DNA of 41,045 bases. It comes from an uncultured Collinsella sp. (GTDB taxonomy: Bacteria > Actinomycetota > Coriobacteriia > Coriobacteriales > Coriobacteriaceae). How positions within the stretch are numbered: position 1 is the stretch's first letter; each line of letters begins with the position of its first letter. The stretch lies in the NCBI GenBank assembly GCA_900544225.1, contig UQUD01000007.1, positions 1 through 41,045 on the forward strand, written 5' to 3'. The position numbers were made by a program, and so were the translations under genes. The notes under the pieces are model-generated. The model was not told where the DNA came from. It ran no database searches and worked only from the letters and a program-made list of their open reading frames with translations. Below, piece by piece: positions 23,391 through 31,208 of the stretch.

Positions 23391-25190
23391 TTAGGCCTTC
23401 TTGCGACGATAAAGCACGAAGCCGCAGACACCGATGATGACGACGGCGCCAACGGCCATGGCGGCCATGTTGTTGCCCTCGGACTTCTCCTCGGTCGCCT
23501 CTTCCTCAGCCTCGGGCTCGGCAACGTCCTTATCGGAGAGAGCCTCGTCGGCGTAGGTGATGGACTCGACCAGGCAGTCGTTGTCGGCATCGTAGTCACT
23601 CGGGACGAACTCCTCGGAGAAATCGCCCTCCTTGAGGTAGTCGCGCATCTCCTCGAGCATGGCCTTGCACTTGACGTAGGTGTTCTTGGTCGCTGCCTTG
23701 CCGGCCTTGTTGGCCAGGGCGGTGCGGGCCTCGGTGTCCTCGGCGGCCTGCATGGCCTCGTCGACGGTTAGGTTCTGCTCGATGAGCTCCTTCTGCAGGG
23801 CGTCGAGATAGGCGCGGACGCCGGTGGCGCAGCTGTCGCGGTTCTCATAGGCGAGTGTGTTGATGTCCATGAGAACGTAGTTGATGGAGTTCTTGGGCTC
23901 CTCGTTGTTCACGACGTCTTCCTCTTCACAGTGATCGAAGGAGACGTCCTGATCGCTGAAGTAGGGGCTGACCTCGGTGAGCAGTGCGGAATAGAGAGGG
24001 ATAGCGACGGAGAACTCGGCGTTGGAGAGCATCTCCCACTGGATGGTCGCGATCTCGGGGTCCATGCCGTGACGGATCTGGAAGGTGTGGATCTCGGTGT
24101 TGCGGTTGGAGCCGATGGCATAGGCGCCGTCGGTGTTGGCGTTGAGGCCGGCGACATTCTCGCCGCGAGCGGCGAAGGAACGAATCATCTCAAAGGTGTT
24201 CCAGTCGGACTTGCCGGGCTGGAAGAACAGCGGCTGCATCTCGTGGACCAGGGCGCCGGTTGTGGCGCGAGCCTCTTCGCGCTCGTCCTTGACGATCTCG
24301 TAGTCGGTGCCCTCGGCAAGCGGAGCCATGAAGTAATCGCGGCCCTGGACATAGCGCGACCACTGGTGCATATCGGCCTCGCTAATCTCCTCGCCGTAGG
24401 TCTTGGCGACGTCGAATTTGCCGTCGGTGTACTCGGCAAAGCCCTTCTCCTTAGGCATGGACTCGATGCCCTCGGAGTGGAGGCAGTTCTCAGTGTCGTC
24501 GAGGTCGACGTCATAGGTGAGGTTGCCGATGTTGGGATTGAGCGAGGCGATATCGTCGGTGAGTCTCATGGCGATCCACTGATGGCCGGAAAGCGCTGCA
24601 AACAGCCAGGTCTCGTTGTTGTCGGCAATGATGATCTGGTCGTTGGAGCAGACGCCCTGCTCGTCAATCAAGCTGCCGAGGAGCTCGACACCCTCGCGGG
24701 CCGTGGCACTCTCGCCCAGAATGACGCTGGCGTAGTTGTACTCGCCGATGCCGGTCTCCTCGGTGACGGGGTCGGCTTCCTCTGCCTTCTCGTTATAGGA
24801 GGTGCTCAGCGTGGCAGAGCAGGAAACGCCCTTTTCGTTGATGCCAGCCTCGGAATATGCGTCGTAACGATCTTCCCACTGAGAGGGGTTGTCGCGAACG
24901 AAGGTGTAGCGGTAGGTTGCGCCCTTGGACTTGTACTCAAAGCCGGACTCGACCGAGGTGTACTTGCTGCCGTCCTTGTGTGCGGGCTCGATGCCAAAGT
25001 GCTTGATGTAGCGCGGGCCGAAGTCCTCGGAGCGTCCGTAGTACGTGTTGCCGTCTGCCGTGAGCTGGCTGCCCATGTAGATCTGGGTGCAAGCGAGCGC
25101 CGAAGTCGGCATGGCCATAATGGCCGCTGCTCCAAATGCAAGGCCGCAGCCGAGCTTCTTGAGCGTGTTGACAGGATGAGTAAACCTCAT
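23391..25190 (-). CDS. Secreted C69-family dipeptidase with C-terminal membrane anchor
   Basis: 599 aa. The signal/propeptide (K-K-L-G-C-G-L-A-F-G, A-M-P-T-S-A-L-A) ends directly before Cys34 (C-T-Q-I-Y-M-G), which in family C69 becomes the N-terminal nucleophile after cleavage. The body shows Y-Y-G-R-S-E-D-F-G and E-K-G-V-S-C-S-A-T typical of PepD-like dipeptidases. A Glu-rich C-terminal stalk precedes a single span (M-A-V-G-A-V-V-I-I-G-V-C) and R-R-K-K-A, a sortase-like tail without an LPxTG motif. ATG 25190 follows GGGAGGG. Likely a surface dipeptidase releasing amino acids for uptake. The upstream AT-rich region holds paired direct repeats. Confidence 0.85.
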   Translation of the reverse strand: MRFTHPVNTLKKLGCGLAFGAAAIMAMPTSALACTQIYMGSQLTADGNTYYGRSEDFGPRYIKHFGIEPAHKDGSKYTSVESGFEYKSKGATYRYTFVRDNPSQWEDRYDAYSEAGINEKGVSCSATLSTSYNEKAEEADPVTEETGIGEYNYASVILGESATAREGVELLGSLIDEQGVCSNDQIIIADNNETWLFAALSGHQWIAMRLTDDIASLNPNIGNLTYDVDLDDTENCLHSEGIESMPKEKGFAEYTDGKFDVAKTYGEEISEADMHQWSRYVQGRDYFMAPLAEGTDYEIVKDEREEARATTGALVHEMQPLFFQPGKSDWNTFEMIRSFAARGENVAGLNANTDGAYAIGSNRNTEIHTFQIRHGMDPEIATIQWEMLSNAEFSVAIPLYSALLTEVSPYFSDQDVSFDHCEEEDVVNNEEPKNSINYVLMDINTLAYENRDSCATGVRAYLDALQKELIEQNLTVDEAMQAAEDTEARTALANKAGKAATKNTYVKCKAMLEEMRDYLKEGDFSEEFVPSDYDADNDCLVESITYADEALSDKDVAEPEAEEEATEEKSEGNNMAAMAVGAVVIIGVCGFVLYRRKKA

Positions 25191-25498
25191 GATCCCTCCC
25201 AACTGTTGAAACCCCGCGAAACCGTACGGAGTTTCAGCTAATAAATACATCTACTAGCCTAAAGGAAGTGTAAAGAGTATTCATTCGACAACAGCTTTTA
25301 CTCGATGAGCGTGAAGAAATATACGATGAGCGGATAATAATACTCATTTTATTGCTTTAGTTAAATAAAGGCACCCTGCATTTACTGTAGCTGAATAAAG
25401 CGCCAGACAATGCTCAAAAAGAAAACTCTCCCGCTGTTTAGGATTTGCATAAACAACGGGAGAGTCGATAACTGGATGAATATCATACCAATGTGGAT
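25191..25498. promoter_or_regulatory. AT-rich intergenic region with paired direct repeats upstream of the C69 gene
   Basis: 308 bp without a gene. CGATGAGCG occurs twice (25303-25311 and 25324-25332), 21 bp apart, two helical turns, flanked by GAGTATT and AATACTC. On the minus strand TTTAAC-17-TATTAT is a weak promoter candidate about 150 nt before the C69 start. The terminator of the minus-strand genes to the right is also here. Confidence 0.45.
25411..25465 (-). terminator. Intrinsic terminator of the lipid kinase/small peptide operon
   Basis: Minus strand: ACTCTCCCGTTGTTTA and TAAACAGCGGGAGAGT form a 16-bp stem (one G-U) with a 9-nt loop, followed by TTTCTTTTT. Confidence 0.85.
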
Positions 25499-25591
25499 TT
25501 ACTTCTTTCGACGGTGGATCACATTGATGGCGTAACCAACGAGCATGGCCAAGACGATGACGATAAAGCCAATCAGGGGATTGTCGTTCAT
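25499..25591 (-). CDS. 30-residue single-span membrane peptide
   Basis: ATG 25591 follows AGGAGG by 5 nt, an excellent ribosome site, and the frame ends at TAA 25499. The product starts M-N-D-N-P-L-I-G-F, contains one hydrophobic span (I-V-I-V-L-A-M-L-V-G-Y-A-I) and ends in a basic H-R-R-K-K, as in small bitopic membrane peptides. It begins 9 nt after the lipid-kinase stop and is followed by the operon terminator, so it is co-transcribed. Partner and function unknown; a regulator or anchor of the kinase is one possibility. Confidence 0.72.
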   Translation of the reverse strand: MNDNPLIGFIVIVLAMLVGYAINVIHRRKK

Positions 25592-25600
25592 GGGGTCCTC

Positions 25601-26518
25601 CTATTTTCCGAGCGGTGAAAAATCGTCGACGATGAGGTCGAGACATTGCGGCAGCGCGCGAGCGCCAAAGATGCCGGAGTTGCTGGAGATGATCTCTCCA
25701 TCGAACTGCATACCCAGCGATGGCGTGCAGGTGATCTTGGCTTCCTTGGTCTGGATGATCTTAAACTGCGGACGGCCGAGCACTTTGCCAGCGGGGTCGA
25801 GCGCGGCGGTAATTACCGTGGGGAGCAGCTGCATCGTGCGCACGGGCTCAATAACGACGATGTCGACCATGCCGTCGTCCATGCGGCAGTTGGGGAACAG
25901 GTTGATGTCGTTTTGGATGACCGAGGTATTGCCTGCCATGCAGCAGATGCCGTCGAGCTCCTCGACAATGCCGTCGTGCTCAATGGTAAAGTGCGCCACC
26001 GTGGGGTTGGGCGTGGCGAGCGCGGAGAGGAAGTAGGCGATCTCGCCAATGTCGTTTTTGGTGGGAGCGGCCTTCATCATGATCTCGGCGTCGAAGCCCG
26101 AGCCGGCGATGATGATAAAGCCGTGGCGCTTCTCGTTGCCGTTCTCGTCGAGCCAAAAGAGCTCACCCATGTCCACTTTGACCGTGCGGCCGTCGCGGCA
26201 AGCCTTGGCGAGTGCCGCCGCCTCGGGGGCATTGCCGATGTTGTTAAAGAACAGGCAGGCCGTGCCGGAGGGGAAGACAAGCGTGGGGACACCGCACCCG
26301 CGCATCTGGTCGAGCACGTTGGAGACGGTGCCGTCGCCGCCCGAAACGACCACGCGATCGAACTCGCGAACGTCCGCTACCGCGTCCTCGGGCTCCATGC
26401 CATCGCCGATAAAACGCATCACGACCTCGTCGCCGCCCTGCGCGAGGGCGTGCGTGAACGCGTAGATTTCATCTGAGCTGGGGCCCGATGCCGGGTTGTG
26501 GATGATAAGGCAGCGCAT
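25601..26518 (-). CDS. Diacylglycerol-kinase-family lipid kinase
   Basis: 305 aa, DAGK catalytic (YegS/DgkB-like) fold. I-I-H-N-P-A-S-G-P at the N-terminus and the nucleotide motif S-G-G-D-G-T (59-64) are diagnostic; F-P-S-G-T-A-C-L-F-F-N-N replaces the usual G-T-x-N-D-F-A. The C-terminal half has the beta-rich domain (M-D-D-G-M-V-D-I-V-V-I). Likely phosphorylates a lipid such as diacylglycerol at the membrane. ATG 26518; the small membrane peptide follows. Confidence 0.85.
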   Translation of the reverse strand: MRCLIIHNPASGPSSDEIYAFTHALAQGGDEVVMRFIGDGMEPEDAVADVREFDRVVVSGGDGTVSNVLDQMRGCGVPTLVFPSGTACLFFNNIGNAPEAAALAKACRDGRTVKVDMGELFWLDENGNEKRHGFIIIAGSGFDAEIMMKAAPTKNDIGEIAYFLSALATPNPTVAHFTIEHDGIVEELDGICCMAGNTSVIQNDINLFPNCRMDDGMVDIVVIEPVRTMQLLPTVITAALDPAGKVLGRPQFKIIQTKEAKITCTPSLGMQFDGEIISSNSGIFGARALPQCLDLIVDDFSPLGK

Positions 26519-26548
26519 ACTTACGTTCCCGTTCTGTGACTAACCGAG

Positions 26549-26554
26549 TATAGT
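26549..26554 (+). promoter_or_regulatory. Candidate -10 box for RNase D gene
   Basis: TATAGT 63 nt before the rnd start, with GTTCCC as a poor -35 at 17 bp. Short divergent gap (26519-26616). Confidence 0.3.
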
Positions 26555-26616
26555 TGTAGAGCAATGCCGATATCCTACCCGTGTTTTTCGGGCCTAACCT
26601 TATTCGATGGGTTGAT

Positions 26617-27750
26617 ATGTACATTTCCACACATCAGGCTCTGGTCGACTTTTGCCAGCGCGCCCGCGAGTTCGACGCGATCGCCGTCGATACCGAGTTT
26701 TTGCGCGAGCGCACGTTTCATCCGCGCCTGTGCCTGGTCCAGATTGCCACCCCCGCCGAGAGTGTCGCTGTCGATCCGCTGGTGATCGACGACCTGTCGC
26801 CGCTTGCCGAGCTTATGGCCGACGAGGGCGTGGTCAAGGTATTCCATGCTTGCTCACAGGACATGGAAGTTATGCTCCATACCGTGGGCGCACTGCCGCG
26901 ACCGATTTTTGACACGCAGGTTGCCGCCGCCTTTTTGGGCGAGCGCCAGCAGATTTCGTATGGTGCGCTCGTTCAGACGTTCTGCGGCGTATCACTGCCC
27001 AAGACCGAGTCGCTGACCGATTGGTCGCGCCGCCCGCTGAGCGATAAGCAGATCGAGTACGCGATCGATGACGTCAAGTACTTAATCGTCGCCTATACCG
27101 AGATGATGAGCCGCCTGCGTGAGCTGGGCCGCGTGGACTGGGTGCTCGACGAGTTGCGTCCTTTGGCCGACGAGTCGCACTACCGCGCCGACCGCCATGA
27201 GGCATTCCGCAAGGTCAAACGCATCAACTCGTGTAGCCGCCATCAGCTGGGCATTGCGCGCGAGCTTGCCGCTTGGCGCGAGGACCGCGCCGAGCGTCGC
27301 AACATCCCGCGCAAGTGGGTCATGTCCGACGATACGCTGCTGGCCCTGGTTAAGCGCAATCCCGTGCGTGTCGAGGAGTTCCGTAGCATCCGCGGTACCG
27401 ACCAGCTGGGGGAGCGCGACGTGGATGGCGCGTTGATGGCCATCAAGCGCGGCGCAAGCTGTCCGCACGATCGCCTGCCGCTCATGGTGCGCGGGCATCG
27501 CCAGATTTCGCCGGAGCTTGAGAGCGTGACGGATCTCATGTACGCGCTCATCCGCCTGGTTGCCGAGCGCTCGGGCGTGGCGACCTCGGTCATTGCCTCG
27601 CGCGATGACCTGGCCGACTACATTGAGCATCCTGAGCAAAGCCGTTTGCGCGAAGGTTGGCGTTTTGAGCTTGTGGGCTCGCGCCTGGACGATTTGCTCT
27701 CGGGCAATATGGGACTCACCGTGAAGGACGGCAAAATCGAGCTCCTGTAG
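26617..27750 (+). CDS. rnd: Ribonuclease D
   Basis: 377 aa, 3'-5' exoribonuclease for tRNA and structured RNA ends. The DEDD exonuclease domain has A-V-D-T-E-F-L-R-E (Asp25, Glu27), F-H-A-C-S-Q-D-M-E-V and Y-A-I-D-D-V-K-Y-L. HRDC domains follow (about 210-290, then 295-370). Start ATG 26617 gives the canonical Y-I-S-T-H-Q-A-L beginning; an in-frame ATG at 26581 adds 12 residues with no ribosome site. The Shine-Dalgarno before 26617 (GATGGG) is weak. Confidence 0.9.
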   Translation: MYISTHQALVDFCQRAREFDAIAVDTEFLRERTFHPRLCLVQIATPAESVAVDPLVIDDLSPLAELMADEGVVKVFHACSQDMEVMLHTVGALPRPIFDTQVAAAFLGERQQISYGALVQTFCGVSLPKTESLTDWSRRPLSDKQIEYAIDDVKYLIVAYTEMMSRLRELGRVDWVLDELRPLADESHYRADRHEAFRKVKRINSCSRHQLGIARELAAWREDRAERRNIPRKWVMSDDTLLALVKRNPVRVEEFRSIRGTDQLGERDVDGALMAIKRGASCPHDRLPLMVRGHRQISPELESVTDLMYALIRLVAERSGVATSVIASRDDLADYIEHPEQSRLREGWRFELVGSRLDDLLSGNMGLTVKDGKIELL

Positions 27751-27762
27751 GTATATAGTTAC

Positions 27763-27780
27763 GCGGTTTTACCAAACCGC
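27763..27780. terminator. Short hairpin after rnd
   Basis: GCGGTTT-TACC-AAACCGC, a 7-bp perfect stem 13 nt after the rnd stop; no T-run follows. Confidence 0.4.
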
Positions 27781-27790
27781 CTAACAGCTC

Positions 27791-27902
27791 GACGCTGCAA
27801 ACGGCCGAGAGCGGCAATCTGACGTTCAATCGTCGCTCGCGTACCAAAGTACGCGTCGCTTCTCTTTCACGTCACCTTGCTCGCTTTCGACCGTTTTCGC
27901 TG
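27791..27902. repeat. Inverted repeat IR3, imperfect arms of about 50 bp
   Basis: Centred on GCGTAC-CAAA-GTACGC (27839-27854). The arms match imperfectly outward, for example AAACGGCCGAGAGCGGCAA on the left against AAACGGTCGAAAGCGAGCAA (complement of the right). It fills much of the 238-bp gap between rnd and the next gene; no gene is seen in that gap. Confidence 0.65.
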
Positions 27903-27988
27903 ACGGTGCCAAAACATCGATGCTGATTTGCTTGCCAGCTGAGTGGGTAGAATGCCTCCAACGTGTAATTCGATTCGGAGGAATTCGC

Positions 27989-28693
27989 ATGCCCTATTAC
28001 TATGGTTACGGCTTTGGCATCGACCCGCTGTACCTGCTGGTTGTCCTTGTTTGTACGGTGCTTGGTCTTGCGGCGCAGAGCTATATCAACTCGACGTACA
28101 AGACCTGGTCCAAGGTTCGCTCGGACGGCGACACGGGTGCCACGGTCGCTCGCCGCATGCTCGACGCCAACGGTTGCAACGCCGTGGGTATCAAGGGTGT
28201 CGCCGGTGAGCTCACCGACCATTACAACCCGCAGGATAACAACCTGTATCTCTCGGACGCTAACCGTTCGGGCGGATCGGTCGCAAGCGTTGCCGTGGCC
28301 TGCCACGAGGCGGGTCATGCCGCCCAGCGTCAGAGCGGTTACGCCATGATGAAGGTTCGCACCGCCCTGGTCCCGGTCGTCAACTTTACCCAGAACACCT
28401 GGACCATCGTGTTGCTCTTGGGCCTGTTTATGAACATCGCCGGGCTCACGACCCTCGCATTGATCTTCTTCTCGTTTAGTGTGCTGTTCCAGTTGGTTAC
28501 GCTGCCGGTCGAGATTGATGCCAGCCGACGTGCTGTGGCGTACATCGAGCAGTCGGGTATGAGTTCCAAGCAGGTCAACGGCGCCAAGAAGGTGCTGACG
28601 GCAGCCGCGCTTACCTATGTGGCCGCAGCACTCACTTCGATCATTCAGCTGCTCTACCTTATGGCTCGCTACAACAGAAGCTCCAACCGATAA
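27989..28693 (+). CDS. YugP-type zinc metallopeptidase
   Basis: 234-aa membrane metallopeptidase of the YugP (DUF zinc protease) family. It has an N-terminal span (about 12-30), the zinc motif H-E-A-G-H (106-110) in V-A-C-H-E-A-G-H-A-A-Q, two adjacent hydrophobic spans around 130-170, the conserved L-P-V-E-I-D-A-S-R-R-A and a C-terminal span. GGAGG lies 8 nt before ATG 27989. Physiological substrate unknown; presumably membrane proteolysis. Confidence 0.87.
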   Translation: MPYYYGYGFGIDPLYLLVVLVCTVLGLAAQSYINSTYKTWSKVRSDGDTGATVARRMLDANGCNAVGIKGVAGELTDHYNPQDNNLYLSDANRSGGSVASVAVACHEAGHAAQRQSGYAMMKVRTALVPVVNFTQNTWTIVLLLGLFMNIAGLTTLALIFFSFSVLFQLVTLPVEIDASRRAVAYIEQSGMSSKQVNGAKKVLTAAALTYVAAALTSIIQLLYLMARYNRSSNR

Positions 28694-28809
28694 CAAGTGG
28701 GACAGGCAGGCGCCGTGGGGGTTTGTGTCCCTGCGGCGCTGTACTATGAGTTGGACTTAAATTTGCACGGGGCCGGAGCCCTTGTGCACGATGACGAAGG
28801 GGGGGCTGC

Positions 28810-30261
28810 GTGGCAGGCTGGAATCTAACCGGCAATGCCGTTTCCGCCGAGTTCGACGGTTCGGACGAGCAGGAGCGCAAGGAGCTCAGCGTGAGCCAGG
28901 CGGTAGAGATCGCTGCCGGTGCGCTCGATGCCATTCCGCAGCTGAGCGTTCTGGGCGAGGTCACGGGTTTTCGTGGTCCTAACGCCCGAAGCGGCCACTG
29001 CTATTTCCAGATCAAGGACGACTCGGCCGCCGTCGACTGCATTATCTGGAAGGGCGCCTATCTCAAGCGCACCTTCGATCTGCGCGATGGCATGCAGGTG
29101 AGCTTTAAGGGCAGCTTCAATCTCTATAAGCCCACGGGTCGCATGAGCTTTGTTGCCCGCTCGTTTTCGTTGGCGGGGGAGGGTCTGCTGCGTCAACAAG
29201 TGGCGCAACTGGCCGAAAAGCTACGCCGCGAGGGCCTGATGGACGAAGCGCGCAAGCGCCGCATCCCGGTGTTCTGCTCCCGCGTGGCGGTCGTCACCTC
29301 GCTTTCGGGTGCCGTAATCGACGACGTCAAGCGCACGTTGCGTCGTCGCAACCCGCTCGTCGAGCTCGTCTGCGTGGGCGCCAAGGTTCAAGGCGAGGGT
29401 GCGCCGGCCGAGCTCATCGAGGGCTTGCGCCGCGCCGCTTCCATTACGCCGGCGCCCGACTGTATTTTGCTGGTGCGCGGCGGCGGCTCCTTTGAGGACC
29501 TCATGACCTTTAATGACGAGGAGCTTGCCCGCGCGGTGGCGGCTTGTCCTGTGCCCGTGGTGACCGGTATTGGCCATGAGCCCGATACCTCGATTTGCGA
29601 CATGGTGAGCGACCGCCGCGCCTCCACGCCCACGGCGGCGGCCGAATCGGTGGCGCCGGCTATGACGGAGCTGGCCGATGTGCTCGAGGCGCGCCATCAG
29701 CGTCTGGGTGCCGCGATGGCATCGATGGTAGGGTCGGCCCAGGTCGACCTGGAGATGCTCGATCAGCGCGGTCGCCGCGCCTGGGATACCTATACGGCCC
29801 GTCTGGGCGATGCGCTCGATGCCGCCGCATGCCGCCCGTGCCTCAACGACCCCACATTTATGGTCGAGCGTCGCGAGTCTGAGCTTGCGCTGACTGCCGA
29901 TCGCCTGTCGGGCGCCATAGCACGCTCGGTCGGGACATTCCGCTCCAACTTTGAGCGCCTGCCCGAGCGTCTGGTTGCAAGCACCTCGGGGCTCGATGGC
30001 AAGCGCCATGCGCTCACACTTGCGAGCTCCCGTCTGGAGCATCAGGGGCGCACGATGCTCAGCAAGCCTGCGTCCGACTTAGGCCGAGCTGCCGCGTCGC
30101 TCGATGCCCTGTCGCCGCTCAAGGTGCTTGCCCGTGGCTATTCCATCGCGTACAGCGATGATGGGGTGGCTACGACCGCCAAGACCTTTAAGCCCGGCGA
30201 CGCCATCCGCGTGCGCATGGCAGACGGCAATGTGGCGGCAACGGTCGATGCGGTCGAGTAG
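28810..30261 (+). CDS. xseA: Exodeoxyribonuclease VII large subunit
   Basis: 483 aa. An N-terminal OB-fold (S-V-S-Q-A-V-E, V-L-G-E-V-T-G-F-R, G-H-C-Y-F-Q-I-K-D), the catalytic domain (V-A-V-V-T-S-L-S-G-A-V-I-D-D, L-V-R-G-G-G-S-F-E-D-L, G-I-G-H-E-P-D-T-S) and the coiled-coil region ending in L-A-R-G-Y-S-I. Degrades single-stranded DNA with XseB in recombination and repair. Start is GTG 28810 behind GGGGGGG; the N-terminal extension before the OB-fold is about 25 residues. xseB follows 42 nt later. Confidence 0.92.
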   Translation: MAGWNLTGNAVSAEFDGSDEQERKELSVSQAVEIAAGALDAIPQLSVLGEVTGFRGPNARSGHCYFQIKDDSAAVDCIIWKGAYLKRTFDLRDGMQVSFKGSFNLYKPTGRMSFVARSFSLAGEGLLRQQVAQLAEKLRREGLMDEARKRRIPVFCSRVAVVTSLSGAVIDDVKRTLRRRNPLVELVCVGAKVQGEGAPAELIEGLRRAASITPAPDCILLVRGGGSFEDLMTFNDEELARAVAACPVPVVTGIGHEPDTSICDMVSDRRASTPTAAAESVAPAMTELADVLEARHQRLGAAMASMVGSAQVDLEMLDQRGRRAWDTYTARLGDALDAAACRPCLNDPTFMVERRESELALTADRLSGAIARSVGTFRSNFERLPERLVASTSGLDGKRHALTLASSRLEHQGRTMLSKPASDLGRAAASLDALSPLKVLARGYSIAYSDDGVATTAKTFKPGDAIRVRMADGNVAATVDAVE

Positions 30262-30303
30262 GCCGCGTTACATAGCGATAAGCCTTTAGGAAAGGAAACA
30301 GAT

Positions 30304-30570
30304 ATGGCAGAGAAGACCCCGGTCGAGCAGCTTACGTACAAGCAGGCTTCGCAGGAGTTGGAACTCATCATCCGCAGCTTGGAGTCGGGCGATATGGAGC
30401 TCGAGGAGTCGCTCGAGAGCTATACCCGCGGCGTCGAGCTCCTCAAGAGCCTGCGCACCCGCCTGTCCGATGCCGAGCAGAAGGTCTCGGTGCTCCTTAA
30501 GGACGTCGACGGCAACGACGTGCTCGCCGACGGCGAGGCCGCCAACACGGACGACAACCTTTCGTTCTAA
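30304..30570 (+). CDS. xseB: Exodeoxyribonuclease VII small subunit
   Basis: 88 aa; the core L-T-Y-K-Q-A-S-Q-E-L-E-L-I-I, L-E-S-G-D-M-E-L-E-E-S-L and Y-x-R-G-V-E-L is diagnostic of XseB. The Asp-rich tail is typical. AGGAAAGGAAAC precedes ATG 30304. Partner of XseA immediately upstream. Confidence 0.93.
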   Translation: MAEKTPVEQLTYKQASQELELIIRSLESGDMELEESLESYTRGVELLKSLRTRLSDAEQKVSVLLKDVDGNDVLADGEAANTDDNLSF

Positions 30571-30591
30571 CCACCTCGCAGCCAACTTTGG

Positions 30592-30700
30592 GGTAGTCTT
30601 TTTGGGACGGGGCTTTTTTGACTACCCTTGCGCGACGGCTCGCCGAGTGCCTGCGCTTGCGAAAAAGTAGTCAAAAAAGCCCCGTCCCAAAAAGATTACC
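30592..30700. repeat. Inverted repeat IR4, 34-bp arms
   Basis: Left arm 30592-30625 (starting GGTAGTCTTTTTGGGACGGG) and right arm 30667-30700 are complementary at 33 of 34 positions, with a 41-nt GC-rich centre. It sits between xseB and the HIT gene, 25 nt before the latter's start. Confidence 0.88.
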
Positions 30701-30725
30701 TTGGTCTGCGAGAAAGGAACCAACC

Positions 30726-31061
30726 ATGTGTGATTGCATCTTCTGCAAAATTGCCAACCACGAGATCCCCTCGACCGTTGTCTATGAGGACGATCAGGTC
30801 ATCGCGTTCGACGACCTCAATCCCCAGGCGCCGGTCCACACACTCGTGATCCCCAAGAAGCACTACAGCGACATCGCCGACAACGTGCCCGCCGAGACCA
30901 TGGGCGCCATGGCTCACGCCATCCAGGAGGTCGCCAAGGTCAAGGGCCTGGAGGACGGTTTCCGCGTCATCTCCAACAAGGGCGTCAACGCCGGCCAGAC
31001 CGTCATGCACTTCCACATGCACGTCCTCGGTGGCAAAAACCTGGGCGAGAACCTCATCTGA
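30726..31061 (+). CDS. HIT-family nucleotide phosphohydrolase
   Basis: 111-aa histidine-triad protein: catalytic H-F-H-M-H-V (His95, 97, 99), N-terminal zinc cysteines C-D-C-I-F-C and the conserved V-Y-E-D-D-Q-V-I-A-F-D-D. The group hydrolyses AMP-lysine or dinucleoside-type nucleotides. ATG 30726 follows AAAGGAACC. Stands alone between IR4 and a hairpin. Confidence 0.9.
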   Translation: MCDCIFCKIANHEIPSTVVYEDDQVIAFDDLNPQAPVHTLVIPKKHYSDIADNVPAETMGAMAHAIQEVAKVKGLEDGFRVISNKGVNAGQTVMHFHMHVLGGKNLGENLI

Positions 31062-31121
31062 GGACGCTTCTTCCGTGCAATGAAACGGAAGCTCTGGCAC
31101 CGATAACTTATATATCAACGC

Positions 31122-31155
31122 AATAAACCCGAGCGCGAGGGCGTTTGGGTTTATT
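31122..31155 (+). terminator. Hairpin after the HIT gene
   Basis: AATAAACCC and GGGTTTATT arms with a 16-nt loop that can add CGC/GCG pairs, 60 nt beyond the HIT stop. Confidence 0.55.
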
Positions 31156-31208
31156 ATTGAAGCGTATGTAACCTGGCGGCGCCACACCGCCTGTTAGTAG
31201 GGAGACAC

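Noticed and set aside
25499..25591. The small peptide as a C-terminal extension of the lipid kinase by frameshift
   Set aside because: The kinase ends normally, and the peptide has its own strong ribosome site and start codon.
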